From Streptomyces asiaticus (GTDB taxonomy: Bacteria; Actinomycetota; Actinomycetes; Streptomycetales; Streptomycetaceae), in assembly GCF_018138715.1 (NCBI RefSeq), contig NZ_JAGSHX010000006.1, positions 5,084,001 to 5,148,000 on the forward strand: 64,000 nucleotides of DNA, in the 5' to 3' direction. Positions 37,270-46,484 of the stretch are shown in pieces; within the stretch, counting starts at the first letter, position 1, and each line of letters opens with the position of its first letter. The translations under genes and the position numbers were made by a program. The notes beneath the pieces were generated by a model that saw nothing but the letters and a program-made list of their open reading frames with translations, had not been told where the DNA came from and ran no database searches.

Positions 37270-37605
37270 ATGGGTGCCGTGCAGTTACGCCTTCGAGTCG
37301 ACGCCGCCGAGGGCTCTCCGGGCGTCCTCGACCTCTATCGCTGGCTGACCGGGGACCCCGATGTCGCGGGCGGTCTCGGAGCCGGCGCTGGTGGACGAGG
37401 AGGGCCGCGGCGACACCCTGGGCGGCCTCGAGGTCATCTCCATCGTCGTCTCGAACCTCACGTACCTTGGCAATCTCCTGCTCGCCGTGGCCACTGGCGT
37501 GACGCACGGGCGCGCGGTGCGGACGCCCGGGTGGAACGCGATGGCGTCTCCCTGCGCGTCGAGAGCACCGACCCGGAGACGATCCGCCGCCTCTTCTCCG
37601 CCGCC
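37270..37605 (+). pseudogene. EACC1 (effector-associated constant component 1) gene, frameshifted
   Basis: The beginning ([23 protein letters not shown]), the middle ([17 protein letters not shown], in another frame) and the end ([18 protein letters not shown], back in the first frame) align in order to the EACC1 domain, a small constant component of predicted actinobacterial conflict systems that usually precede caspase-like or other effectors. One extra base lies near 37351-37368 and one base is missing near 37493-37497 (CCACTGG for CCACCTGG). The first frame stays open throughout, but its centre would be nonsense Arg/Gly/Pro-rich sequence. No intact effector gene follows. Confidence 0.6.
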
Positions 37606-37610
37606 GCCCG

Positions 37611-37862
37611 GACAAGGGCATCGCGTCCTGGAAGAAGCGCCGGGACCGAGCGGCCCTCCTCCATGACCTGGCCACCCTGCTGGAGCGCGAACCCAAGGTC
37701 GACCAGGGCGGCTTGACCTTCTCCAACGGCGACCAGGCGGCCACCTGGCAACGAGGCCCGGGCACCGTGCCCGACAGCCACTACCGCTGGACGGGCTACT
37801 TCCTCTGCACCGGCCCGGACTCCAACCACCCGGCCTGCGACCTGCTCAGAGCAATCCACTGA
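37611..37862 (+). pseudogene. Remnant of an unidentified coding sequence
   Basis: An open stretch in a third frame, ending in TGA 37860-37862, reads like a genuine protein C-terminus ([20 protein letters not shown], then [19 protein letters not shown]). It has no start of its own and follows the EACC1 remnant without a gap, so it is probably the 3' part of another gene lost by deletion or frameshift. I do not recognise the family. Confidence 0.4.
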
Positions 37863-37896
37863 GCCAGCCGCACCCGGGCCCGCCCGGGCCGCCGCC

Positions 37897-38331
37897 TCAG
37901 GGCCAGACCAGGCAGTACGGCTGGTGCCCCGCCTCGTGCAGCCGGTGGCTGAAGTCCTGCCACTCGTGGAGCAGTTGATAGACCGTGAAGGCGTCCCGGG
38001 GGCCGCCGCGGTCGGGGACCGTGGACCAGATGAAGGCCGCGGCGCCCACCGCCTCCTCGCCGACGCCGCGCAGCGGGTCGACGGCGGTCATCGGGAGCTT
38101 GACGACGGCGTAGTCCGGGTGGAGCACGACCAGTTCGAGCGGGGGGACCTTGTGCAGCGGGACGCCCTCGATGCCGGTGAGGACCATAGCCGCCACCGTC
38201 TCCGGCTTGATCTTCGTGAACATGCCGTGGCCGAGCTCGTCGCCGCCGAGCTCCTCGGGGCGCATGGAGATGGGGACCCTGGCCGCAGTGGCGCCGTCCG
38301 GCGCACCGAAGTACTTGTAGGTCACCCCCAT
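37897..38331 (-). CDS. Conserved hypothetical protein
   Basis: A 144-residue soluble protein beginning MGVTYKYFGAPDGATAARV, with no signal peptide, membrane helix or catalytic motif that I recognise. The middle (VPPLELVVLHPDYAVVKLPMT) and end (QLLHEWQDFSHRLHEAGHQ) look like a compact alpha/beta fold. Homologues of this type are found in Streptomyces beside small regulatory or toxin-like genes. The ATG at 38331 has GGGGG upstream, and the stop of a possible 43-codon gene overlaps it. Confidence 0.65.
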   Translation of the reverse strand: MGVTYKYFGAPDGATAARVPISMRPEELGGDELGHGMFTKIKPETVAAMVLTGIEGVPLHKVPPLELVVLHPDYAVVKLPMTAVDPLRGVGEEAVGAAAFIWSTVPDRGGPRDAFTVYQLLHEWQDFSHRLHEAGHQPYCLVWP

Positions 38332-38453
38332 GCGGCCCCCGCTTCTGCCTGCCCTGCCCGCCTCGTCCCGCCGATGGCGTCCTGGCCGGGCACGCTCGGG
38401 GCCTCGGTCGTCAGTCCCTTCACCCAGTTCGCCACCGCGATACATATCTCCAC
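38322..38453 (-). CDS. Possible small gene coupled to the downstream hypothetical gene
   Basis: A 43-codon frame from GTG 38453 to TGA 38322, whose stop overlaps the next gene's ATG by a few bases (ATGGGGGTGA), an arrangement typical of translational coupling. The sequence begins VEICIAVANWVKGLTTEAPS. No match is recognised, and the ribosome site is weak, so it may be spurious. Confidence 0.25.
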   Translation of the reverse strand: MEICIAVANWVKGLTTEAPSVPGQDAIGGTRRAGQAEAGAAWG

Positions 38454-38486
38454 CCGACCACTCGCGGCCACTACCGCGCAACCCGA

Positions 38487-38502
38487 TCTCTGTTCACAGA
38501 GA
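38487..38502. promoter_or_regulatory. Perfect palindrome, candidate operator
   Basis: TCTCTGTTCACAGAGA: 7-bp perfect arms around a 2-nt centre, lying in the gap between the divergent hypothetical genes and hemL. Its position suits an operator for one or both. Confidence 0.4.
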
Positions 38503-38571
38503 CCTCCCCCACCATAGAGCTGTGAAACGCCCGGCCGCGGGAGTACGTCCGCCTCTGACAACATGGCTTGT

Positions 38572-39879
38572 GTGAGCTATCCGTACGCAGCCCCAGTTTC
38601 GCAGACGCTTTTCGATCGCGCGGCCGCCGTGACGCCCGGCGGCGTGAACTCTCCGGTGCGGGCGTTCCGCGCCGTGGGAGGTACGCCCCGCTTCATGGTG
38701 TCCGGGGACGGTCCGTACCTCACCGACGCCGACGGACGCGAGTACGTGGACCTCGTGTGCTCGTGGGGACCGATGATCCTCGGCCATTCCCACCCCGAGG
38801 TCACCGCGGCCGTGCAGGCCGCCGTCGCCCGCGGTACGTCGTTCGGCACGCCGGGGGAGGGCGAGGTCGAGCTCGCCGAGGAGATCGTGGCGCGGGTCGC
38901 CCCGGTCGAGCAGGTGCGCCTGGTGTCGTCCGGCACCGAGGCGACGATGTCGGCGATCCGGCTGGCCCGTGGGTTCACCGGGCGGTCGAAGGTGATCAAG
39001 TTCGCCGGTTGCTACCACGGGCATGTGGACGCCCTGCTGGCCGCGGCGGGGTCCGGGGTGGCGACCTTCGGGCTGCCGGACACTCCGGGGGTGACGGGAG
39101 CGCAGGCGGGGGAGACCGTGGTGCTGCCGTACAACGACCTGGAGGCGGTCCGGGCGGCCTTCGCCGCGCACCCCGGGGAGATCGCCTGTGTGATCACCGA
39201 GGCGTCGCCGGGCAACATGGGCGTGGTGCCGCCGCTGCCCGGGTTCAACGCCGGCCTCAAGCAGCTCTGCGCCGACCATGGCGCGCTCTACATCTCCGAC
39301 GAGGTCATGACCGGCTTCCGGGTCTCCAGGGCCGGGTGGTTCGGGCTGGACGGCGTGGAGCCGGACCTGATGACCTTCGGCAAGGTCATGGGCGGTGGCT
39401 TCCCGGCGGCGGCCTTCGGCGGGCGCGCCGACGTCATGGAGCGGCTGGCCCCGGCCGGCCCGGTCTACCAGGCGGGCACCCTGTCCGGGAACCCGGTCGC
39501 CACGGCCGCGGGCGTCGCCCAGCTGCGGCTGCTGGACGACGCGGCGTACGGACTGGTCGACGCGGCGTCCGAGCGGCTGCGGGCGATGGTGACGGAGGCG
39601 CTCTCCAAGGAGGGCGTGGCGCACCGGGTCCAGGTCGCGGGCAACATGTTCTCGGTCTTCTTCACCGCCGACGAGGTCACCGACTACGAGAAGGCCAAGG
39701 CGCAGGAGGCGTTCCGCTTCACCGCCTTCTTCCATTCGATGCTGTCCCAGGGCGTCTACCTCCCGCCGTCCGCCTTCGAGTCGTGGTTCGTCTCCACGAC
39801 GCACGACGAGAAGGCGCTGGAGCGGGTGGCGGCGGCTCTGCCGGGGGCGGCGCGGGCCGCCGCCGAGGCCACTGAATGA
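38572..39879 (+). CDS. hemL: Glutamate-1-semialdehyde 2,1-aminomutase
   Basis: A 435-residue PLP enzyme that converts glutamate-1-semialdehyde (from HemA) to 5-aminolevulinate. Motifs: [12 protein letters not shown] at the N-terminus, [16 protein letters not shown] for phosphate binding, [10 protein letters not shown] with the Asp that pairs with the pyridine N, and the Schiff-base Lys in [12 protein letters not shown] 38572 gives the conserved N-terminus [10 protein letters not shown]; an ATG three codons upstream (38563) is equally possible, and neither has a ribosome site, so a leaderless message is likely. The end overlaps the next gene by 4 nt. Confidence 0.95.
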   Translation: MSYPYAAPVSQTLFDRAAAVTPGGVNSPVRAFRAVGGTPRFMVSGDGPYLTDADGREYVDLVCSWGPMILGHSHPEVTAAVQAAVARGTSFGTPGEGEVELAEEIVARVAPVEQVRLVSSGTEATMSAIRLARGFTGRSKVIKFAGCYHGHVDALLAAAGSGVATFGLPDTPGVTGAQAGETVVLPYNDLEAVRAAFAAHPGEIACVITEASPGNMGVVPPLPGFNAGLKQLCADHGALYISDEVMTGFRVSRAGWFGLDGVEPDLMTFGKVMGGGFPAAAFGGRADVMERLAPAGPVYQAGTLSGNPVATAAGVAQLRLLDDAAYGLVDAASERLRAMVTEALSKEGVAHRVQVAGNMFSVFFTADEVTDYEKAKAQEAFRFTAFFHSMLSQGVYLPPSAFESWFVSTTHDEKALERVAAALPGAARAAAEATE

Positions 39880-40574
39880 TGGGTGACATGACACAGAGCG
39901 AGAACGACATCACCGTCGTCCATGTGATGCGCCACGGCGAGGTCCACAACCCGGAGGGGGTGCTCTACGGCAGGCTGCCCGGGTACCACCTCTCCGATCT
40001 GGGGCGGCAGATGGCCGACCGGGTCGCCGAGCACCTCGCCGACCGTGACATCACCCATGTGGTCGCCTCCCCGCTGGAGCGGGCGCAGGAGACGGCGGCG
40101 CCGATCGCCAAGGCGCACGGCCTGGACGTGGCCTCGGACGAGCGGCTGATCGAGGCGGCCAATGTCTTCCAGGGCAAGACCTTCGGTGTCGGCGACGGCG
40201 CGCTGCGCAAACCGGGCAACTGGCGTCATCTCACCAACCCGTTCCGCCCGTCCTGGGGTGAGCCCTATGTCGACCAGGTGGTGCGGATGATGGCGGCGCT
40301 GGGCCGGGCGCGGGACGCCGCGCGCGGGCACGAGGCGGTGTGCGTCAGCCATCAGCTGCCGATCTGGATCGTGCGCAGCTTCGTGGAGCGGCGGCGGCTG
40401 TGGCACGACCCGCGCAGGCGGCAGTGCACGCTGGCCAGCCTCACCAGCTTCACCTTCCGCGGCGACCGGATCGTCTCGGTGGGCTACAGCGAACCGGCCC
40501 GTGATCTCGTTCCGCCTCATCTGCGCGCGGGCGCCAAGCCGGTGAAGGGGGCCGCCAAGGGCTACGGCGCCTGA
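39876..40574 (+). CDS. Histidine phosphatase superfamily protein (phosphoglycerate-mutase-like)
   Basis: A 232-residue cytosolic protein with the RHG motif in [12 protein letters not shown] (phosphorylated His) and the second His in CVSHQLPI. It is conserved directly downstream of hemL in Streptomyces. The substrate is not known. Coupled to hemL by an ATGA overlap. Confidence 0.88.
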   Translation: MMGDMTQSENDITVVHVMRHGEVHNPEGVLYGRLPGYHLSDLGRQMADRVAEHLADRDITHVVASPLERAQETAAPIAKAHGLDVASDERLIEAANVFQGKTFGVGDGALRKPGNWRHLTNPFRPSWGEPYVDQVVRMMAALGRARDAARGHEAVCVSHQLPIWIVRSFVERRRLWHDPRRRQCTLASLTSFTFRGDRIVSVGYSEPARDLVPPHLRAGAKPVKGAAKGYGA

Positions 40575-40816
40575 GCGGTGCGCCCGGCCGCGGCCGGGCC
40601 GGGGGTGCGGGCCGCCGGGTGCGGCCCGCGATGTGCGCGACGGGCACATGGCCGTGGGATGACCGTTTGGGGCATGCGGCGTGCCTCCGAATGGAGACAT
40701 TGTGTGCGCCGTGTAATTGACCGCGTTCTTTCGGAACCTCGCTATTCGCCTCGCCATCTCCAGGGTTGTCCGGACACCCCGGGCAATCAGAACGGCGAGT
40801 GCGAATTGAGGACGTT

Positions 40817-42004
40817 ATGCGTGAGGTCAGCCGGAGGGGGATCCTCGGTCTTGGTATGGGAGCGGCGGCATCACTGGCCGTCGCCGGCTGTTCCTCGGGG
40901 TCCGGATCCGGTACGCCGAAGCCCTCGAAGACGACCCAGGCGAAGCCGATCGGTGACGGCTCCACTTCGCACGGTGAGCGGCGTAAGGAGGCCCCGAAGC
41001 CGGAGCGGCTGGAACGGGGGCAGAAGCCGCCGCAGTTCGTGGTGTTCTCGTGGGACGGTGCGGGAGAGGTCGGTAACGGTCTCTTCCCGCGGTTCCGCAA
41101 GCTGGCCGAGGACCACGGCGCGACCATGACCTTCTTCCTCTCCGGTATCTACTGCCTTCCGGAGTCGAAGAAGTCGCTCTACCGGCCGCCGAACAACCCG
41201 GTGGGCGCCTCCGACATCGGCTATCTCACCGATGACCACATCAAGGCCACGCTGCGGAACGTGCGCGAGGCGTGGCTCGAGGGCCATGAGATCGGCACCC
41301 ATTTCAATGGCCACTTCTGTTCCGGAAGCGGCTCGGTGGAGAACTGGACGTCCGCGCAGTGGAAGTCCGAGATCGACCAGGCCATGTCCTTCGTCACGGA
41401 GTGGAAGACGAATACGCGCTTCACCGATGTGGATCCGCTGCCCTTCGATTACCACAAGGAGCTCATCGGCGGCCGCACTCCATGTCTGAAGGGCCAGACC
41501 AATTTGCTGCCGACCGCCCGGGAGCTCGGCTGGCGCTATGACGCCAGTTCGCCGGGCGGACTTCAGGTGTGGCCGTCGAAGAAGCAGGGTGTGTGGGACT
41601 TCCCGCTCCAGCAGATTCCCTTTCCGGGGCACTCCTTCGAGGTGCTCTCGATGGACTACAACATCCTGGCGAACCAGTCGAAGAATTCCACCAATGCCCC
41701 GCCCGCGAACTACCCGGGCTGGCGCAAGCAGGCCGCCGAGGCGTACATAGCCGGTTTCAAGCGGGCCTATGAGACCAATCGCGCCCCGTTCTTCATCGGG
41801 AACCACTTCGAGCAGTGGAACGGCGGTATCTATATGGACGCCGTCGAGGAGGCGCTCAAGCACATGGCCGACGAGCGGCACAAGGACGTCCGGCTGGTCT
41901 CCTTCAAGCAGCTCACCGACTGGCTGGACGCACAGGACCCCGCGGTCCTGGCCGATCTGCGCGGGCTCGGCGTGGGCCAGGCGTGGAGCGCGAACGGCGG
42001 CTGA
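40817..42004 (+). CDS. Tat-exported lipoprotein with polysaccharide-deacetylase-like fold
   Basis: A 395-residue protein. The N-terminus has SRRGILGLGMGAAAS (twin arginine) and the lipobox AVAGC, so it is exported folded by Tat and anchored as a lipoprotein. The body resembles a NodB-type deacetylase: FVVFSWDGAGE near the start in place of TFDDGP, FFLSGIYCL, and HEIGTHFNGHF, which holds the two metal His. Only one of the usual two first-motif Asp residues is present, so activity is uncertain. ATG 40817 has GAGG 5-6 nt upstream. The 242-bp gap before it has no other gene. Confidence 0.75.
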   Translation: MREVSRRGILGLGMGAAASLAVAGCSSGSGSGTPKPSKTTQAKPIGDGSTSHGERRKEAPKPERLERGQKPPQFVVFSWDGAGEVGNGLFPRFRKLAEDHGATMTFFLSGIYCLPESKKSLYRPPNNPVGASDIGYLTDDHIKATLRNVREAWLEGHEIGTHFNGHFCSGSGSVENWTSAQWKSEIDQAMSFVTEWKTNTRFTDVDPLPFDYHKELIGGRTPCLKGQTNLLPTARELGWRYDASSPGGLQVWPSKKQGVWDFPLQQIPFPGHSFEVLSMDYNILANQSKNSTNAPPANYPGWRKQAAEAYIAGFKRAYETNRAPFFIGNHFEQWNGGIYMDAVEEALKHMADERHKDVRLVSFKQLTDWLDAQDPAVLADLRGLGVGQAWSANGG

Positions 42005-42124
42005 CGGCGCCGGTGGGCGCGGGGCGAACCAGGGGCGAGCCGGGGGCGGGGCCCCGCGGGGCCCGGCGGGATGCCCGGAGGGGGGTGGCGAAGATCCCCA
42101 AAAGGGCCATGCGAAACTTTTCAC

Positions 42125-42742
42125 ATGAGTGCCTGCCGTGCCCCTCGGGGCCTCGCGACCCGTCGTCGCGCAACCGTGCTGGCCGTTGGGGCCACGGTTG
42201 CCGCGCTGTCCCTGACCGCCTGCGGCGGGGGCGGCACCTCGGGCGGCTCCGCCGACACCAAGTTCGTCCAGGGCAAGGGCGGCGTGGACACCGTCGCCAA
42301 GGAGAACCGCAAGGACGCACCCCAGCTCTCGGGCAAGACCCTGGAGGGCAAGCCGCTGGATGTGGCGGACTACAAGGGCAAGATCGTGGTCCTCAACGTC
42401 TGGGGCTCCTGGTGCGCCCCCTGCCGGGCCGAGGCGTCGAACCTCGCCAAGGTGGCCAAGGACACCAAGGCCAAGGGCGTGCAGTTCATCGGGATCAACA
42501 CCCGTGACTCCAACCGCGCCCCCGCGCTCAGGTTCGAGAAGGAATACGGCGTCGACTACCCGAGTCTGTACGACCCGATCGGGAAGCTCATGCTGCGCTT
42601 CCCCAAGGGGAGCCTCAACCCGCAGGCCATCCCCTCGACGGTCGTGCTGGACCGGAAGGGCAGGATCGCGGCCCGCGCTCTGACGCCGCTCAGCGAGGAG
42701 CGCCTGCGCACCATGGTCAACCCGCTGATCGCGGAGAAGTGA
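42125..42742 (+). CDS. TlpA/ResA-type thiol-disulfide lipoprotein
   Basis: A 205-residue exported thioredoxin-like protein: lipobox SLTAC at Cys33, then LNVWGSWCAPCRAE with the redox WCAPC (Cys97, Cys100), and the cis-proline region AIPSTVV. It reduces the heme-binding CXXCH cysteines of apocytochrome c outside the membrane, taking electrons from CcdA encoded next door. First gene of the cytochrome c maturation (System II) operon tlpA-ccdA-resB-ccsB. Confidence 0.92.
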   Translation: MSACRAPRGLATRRRATVLAVGATVAALSLTACGGGGTSGGSADTKFVQGKGGVDTVAKENRKDAPQLSGKTLEGKPLDVADYKGKIVVLNVWGSWCAPCRAEASNLAKVAKDTKAKGVQFIGINTRDSNRAPALRFEKEYGVDYPSLYDPIGKLMLRFPKGSLNPQAIPSTVVLDRKGRIAARALTPLSEERLRTMVNPLIAEK

Positions 42743-42748
42743 CCTTTC

Positions 42749-43513
42749 GTGAACACACTGGCCGCCGCGACCGATCCCAACCAGACCGTCCTGACCGGGG
42801 CGCTGCTGCTGGCGCTTCCGGTCGCCCTGCTCGGCGGACTGGTCTCCTTCTTCTCCCCCTGTGTGCTGCCGCTGGTGCCCGGCTATATGTCGTACGTCAC
42901 AGGGGTTACGGGCACGGATCTGGCCGAGGCCAAGCGCGGCCGGATGGTCGCGGGCGCCTCGCTCTTCGTGCTCGGCTTCACCGCGGTCTTCGTCTCCGGG
43001 GGCGCGCTCTTCGGCAACTTCGGCTGGACGCTCCAGGAGCACAAGGAGACCATCTCCAAGATCCTCGGGGTCGTCACGATCGTGATGGGCCTCGCCTTCA
43101 TGGGGGTGCTGGGGGGCTTCGGACAACGGGAGTTCCGCTTCCACATCAAGCCCACGCTGGGGCTCGCGGGGGCGCCGGTGCTGGGCGCCCTGTTCGGCGT
43201 CGGCTGGACGCCGTGCCTGGGGCCGACGCTCACCGCCGTCAACGCCCTGGCGTTCAATGAGGCGAGCGCGGGGCGCGGGGCCCTGCTCACCGCCGCGTAC
43301 TGCGTGGGGCTCGGGCTGCCGTTCGTGGTGGTCGCCGTGGCCTACCGCCGGGCCCTGGGTGCCTTCGGCTGGGTGAAGCGGCACTACGTCTGGGTGATGC
43401 GAGCCGGGGGCGGCATGCTCGTCGCTCTGGGGGTGCTGCTGCTCACAGGTGTCTGGGACACCATGATGGGCTCCATGCAGACCTGGGCTCAGGGCTTCAA
43501 CGTTGGGATCTGA
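42749..43513 (+). CDS. ccdA: Cytochrome c biogenesis protein CcdA
   Basis: A 254-residue membrane protein with six helices and the two conserved redox Cys in FFSPCVLPLVPGY and GWTPCLGPTL. It carries reducing equivalents from cytosolic thioredoxin across the membrane to the TlpA-like protein. GTG 42749 lies 6 nt after the tlpA stop. Confidence 0.95.
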   Translation: MNTLAAATDPNQTVLTGALLLALPVALLGGLVSFFSPCVLPLVPGYMSYVTGVTGTDLAEAKRGRMVAGASLFVLGFTAVFVSGGALFGNFGWTLQEHKETISKILGVVTIVMGLAFMGVLGGFGQREFRFHIKPTLGLAGAPVLGALFGVGWTPCLGPTLTAVNALAFNEASAGRGALLTAAYCVGLGLPFVVVAVAYRRALGAFGWVKRHYVWVMRAGGGMLVALGVLLLTGVWDTMMGSMQTWAQGFNVGI

Positions 43514-43516
43514 TCG

Positions 43517-45304
43517 ATGTCCACCACCGATACCGACACCGCGGCCGGCAAGGAGGCCGGCACGCCGCCCGAGGGTGGCGCGACCGCCGAGGAGCGCGAG
43601 CTCGGCGCCGCGGGGTCGCAGCTGTCCACCGCCCCGGCCGAGGAGATCAACGTCCCCTCGCTGGGGCCGCTCGGCTGGGCCCGGTGGTTCTGGCGGCAGC
43701 TGACCTCGATGCGGGTGGCGCTGCTGCTGCTCCTGCTGCTCACCCTCGCCACGATCCCCGGCTCGCTGGTCCCGCAGACCAGCATCGACCAGCTCAAGGT
43801 GCAGGACTTCCAGAAGCGGCACCCGACGCTCACCCCGATCTACGAGAAGCTCCAGCTGTTCCACGTCTACAGCTCGGTGTGGTTCTCGGCGATCTACCTC
43901 CTGCTGTTCATCTCGCTCATCGGCTGCATCGTGCCGCGCACCTGGCAGTTCATCGGCCAGCTGCGCGGCCGCCCGCCGGCCGCGCCGCGCCGGCTGACCC
44001 GGCTTCCCGCGTACACCACCTGGCGCAGTGAGGCCGAGCCCGAGCAGGTGCTGGCGGCCGCCCGGAAGATCATGAAGGGGCGCCGCTTCCGCATCGAGAC
44101 CTCGGGTGACGCGGTGGCCGCGGAGAAGGGCTATCTGCGCGAGGTGGGCAATCTGCTCTTCCACACCGCGCTGATCGTGCTGCTGGTGTCCTTCGCCGCA
44201 GGGCAGCTGTGGAAGACCGAGGGCAGCAGCCTGATCACCGAGGGCGGCGGCTTCTCCAACAGCCTCACCCAGTACGACGACATCAAGACGGGGCAGCTGT
44301 TCAACAGCGATGACCTCGCCCCCTTCGGCTTCCAGCTGGACCGCTTCACCGCGACCTATGAACGCAGCGGTCCGCAGATGCGCACCCCGCGCACCTTCCG
44401 GGCCGATGTGAGCTACTGGGACGGCGCGGACGGCGCCAGTCACAAGACCTCGATCAAGGTGAACGAGCCGCTGGAGATCGCGGGCTACAAGGTCTTCCTG
44501 CTGAACCACGGCTACTCGCCGGTCGTCACCATCCGGGACGGCAAGGGCGATGTGGTGCACCAGGGCCCGGTGGTCGGCCTGCCGATCGACGGGGCCAACC
44601 TCACCGAGAGCATGGTCATCAAGGTCCCGGATTATCGGGACAAGAACGGCAAGAAGGACCAAATCGGCTTCCAGGGGCAGTTCCTGCCGACCTGGGTGCG
44701 CAGCAAGGGCATGTTCTCCGTCTTCCCGGCGCTGGACAACCCGACGCTGGTCCTGACCGCCTACCACGGCAGCCTCGGTGTGGACGGCGGCACTCCGCAG
44801 AGCGTGTACCAGCTGGACAAGTCGCGGATGAAGCAGTTCCTGGAGTCCGACGGCAAGACCAAGTTCGCCCGGGCGCTCAAGGTCGGCGACACCATGAAGC
44901 TGCCGAACGGCGCCGGAACGCTGTCGTTCGACGGCGTCAAGGAATGGGCCAGCTTCCAGATCTCGCACAAGCCGGGTGACCAGGGCGCCCTCATCGGCGC
45001 CGTGGCCGCCCTGGTGGGCCTGGCCGCCTCCCTGTTCATCCAGCGCCGCCGGGTGTGGGTGCGCGCGGTGAGGGGCGACGACGGCACCACCGTGGTCGAG
45101 ATGGCGGGGCTCGGCCGCAGTGAGTACGCCAAGCTGCCCGAAGAACTCGCCGATCTGGCCGTCCGTCTCCAGACGGACGCACCCCCGGCCCCGGAAGCGG
45201 AACCCGACCCGGAGCCCGACCGGAACTCCACCGAGGACTCCGCCTCGGAATCCGCATCCGACACCGCAGATCCCGCAGATCCTGCCGAAGGAGCGCGCGC
45301 GTGA
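43517..45304 (+). CDS. resB: Cytochrome c biogenesis protein ResB
   Basis: A 595-residue protein with an N-terminal hydrophilic extension, three closely spaced helices (near 70-90, 115-135, 210-230), a large extracytoplasmic domain (about 240-490) and a last helix (about 500-515) before an acidic tail rich in Asp/Ser/Ala/Pro. ResB and CcsB together form the System II synthase that exports heme and attaches it to apocytochrome c. It starts 4 nt after ccdA and overlaps ccsB by 4 nt. Confidence 0.93.
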   Translation: MSTTDTDTAAGKEAGTPPEGGATAEERELGAAGSQLSTAPAEEINVPSLGPLGWARWFWRQLTSMRVALLLLLLLTLATIPGSLVPQTSIDQLKVQDFQKRHPTLTPIYEKLQLFHVYSSVWFSAIYLLLFISLIGCIVPRTWQFIGQLRGRPPAAPRRLTRLPAYTTWRSEAEPEQVLAAARKIMKGRRFRIETSGDAVAAEKGYLREVGNLLFHTALIVLLVSFAAGQLWKTEGSSLITEGGGFSNSLTQYDDIKTGQLFNSDDLAPFGFQLDRFTATYERSGPQMRTPRTFRADVSYWDGADGASHKTSIKVNEPLEIAGYKVFLLNHGYSPVVTIRDGKGDVVHQGPVVGLPIDGANLTESMVIKVPDYRDKNGKKDQIGFQGQFLPTWVRSKGMFSVFPALDNPTLVLTAYHGSLGVDGGTPQSVYQLDKSRMKQFLESDGKTKFARALKVGDTMKLPNGAGTLSFDGVKEWASFQISHKPGDQGALIGAVAALVGLAASLFIQRRRVWVRAVRGDDGTTVVEMAGLGRSEYAKLPEELADLAVRLQTDAPPAPEAEPDPEPDRNSTEDSASESASDTADPADPAEGARA

Positions 45305-46395
45305 ACCTCGCCGCCGAAGTCAACGAGAACCTGGCTCATTACAGCAACGTGCTGATCTACTCGGCGATGGCGGTCTACACCCTCGCCTTCCTGGCGCATA
45401 TCGCCGAGTGGGTGTTCGGCAGCCGCAGCGCCGTCGGCCGCACCGCCGCCGCGATCACCGCCGACTCCGAGGTCGCCCAGCGCGCCAAGGTGACCGTGCG
45501 GGTCGGCGGGCAGAGCGGTGGCACCGCCGTCCTGGAGCGGCCGAAGATCGTCACCCGCTCCGCGGCGGGCAGCCGCGACGTCCCGGACGGGCCGGGCGCC
45601 GCGGGCGGCACCGAACAGGGCGATGTGTACGGCCGGATCGCGGTCGGCCTGACCGTACTGGCCTTCCTCTTTCATGCCGTGGGCGTCCTCTTCCGCGCGC
45701 TGTCGGTGCAGCGGGCGCCGTGGGGCAACATGTACGAGTTCTCCACGACCTTCGCCATGGTCGCGGTGGCCACATACCTGGTGCTGCTGGCGCTGAAGAA
45801 GAATGTGCGCTGGATCGGGCTGCCCCTCGTCACCACGGTCCTCCTCGACCTCGGTCTCGCCGTCTCTGTCTTGTACACCGCGAGCGACCAGTTGGTTCCG
45901 GCCCTGCACTCGTACTGGCTCTGGATCCACGTCAGCTGCGCGATCGTCTCCGGCGCCTCGCTCTACATCGGGGCCGTCGCCACGCTGCTCTACCTCTTCC
46001 GCGACCGCTACGAGGTCCAGCTGGAGAACCCGGAGGGCAAGCAGTTCGGCCGGTTCGCCAAGTCCGTTCTGGAACGGGTGCCCTCGGCGGCGTCGCTGGA
46101 CAAGTTCGCGTACCGCATCAACGCCACGATCTTCCCGCTGTGGACCTTCACGATCATCGCGGGCGCGATCTGGGCCGAGGCCGCCTGGGGCCGCTACTGG
46201 GGCTGGGACCCCAAGGAGGTCTGGTCCTTCATCACCTGGGTCGCCTACGCCTGCTACCTGCACGCCCGCGCCACCGCCGGCTGGAAGGGCCGCAAGGCCG
46301 CCTACCTCGCGCTGATCGCCTTCGGCTGCTACCTGTTCAACTACTACGGCGTCAACATCTTCATCACCGGCAAGCACTCCTACGCCGGGGTCTGA
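45301..46395 (+). CDS. ccsB: Cytochrome c biogenesis protein CcsB (CcsA/ResC type, WWD domain)
   Basis: A 364-residue polytopic membrane protein. The tryptophan-rich heme-handling motif is WGRYWGWDPKEVWSF near residue 298, with conserved His in the flanking helices (AFLAHIAEW near the start, HSYWLWIHV). It is the heme channel of System II. The GTG at 45301 overlaps resB (GTGA). A strong terminator follows. Confidence 0.94.
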   Translation: MNLAAEVNENLAHYSNVLIYSAMAVYTLAFLAHIAEWVFGSRSAVGRTAAAITADSEVAQRAKVTVRVGGQSGGTAVLERPKIVTRSAAGSRDVPDGPGAAGGTEQGDVYGRIAVGLTVLAFLFHAVGVLFRALSVQRAPWGNMYEFSTTFAMVAVATYLVLLALKKNVRWIGLPLVTTVLLDLGLAVSVLYTASDQLVPALHSYWLWIHVSCAIVSGASLYIGAVATLLYLFRDRYEVQLENPEGKQFGRFAKSVLERVPSAASLDKFAYRINATIFPLWTFTIIAGAIWAEAAWGRYWGWDPKEVWSFITWVAYACYLHARATAGWKGRKAAYLALIAFGCYLFNYYGVNIFITGKHSYAGV

Positions 46396-46407
46396 CACCG
46401 CACAACG

Positions 46408-46454
46408 CGACGGCCGGTTCCCCCGACCCATGTCGGGGGAACCGGCCGTTGTCG
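46408..46454 (+). terminator. Terminator of the cytochrome c maturation operon
   Basis: ACGGCCGGTTCCCCCGAC pairs with GTCGGGGGAACCGGCCGT, a near-perfect 18-20 bp stem with a 4-nt loop, 10-15 bp after the ccsB stop. Confidence 0.9.
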
Positions 46455-46484
46455 CGCTTCTCCGCCTCAGGGCGCGGCCACTCC

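Noticed and set aside
40871..44968. Very long open frame on the minus strand, over 1300 codons
   Set aside because: It runs antisense to the deacetylase, tlpA, ccdA and resB genes and is open only because of GC third-position bias. Its composition is His/Arg/Gly/Pro-rich with no domain.
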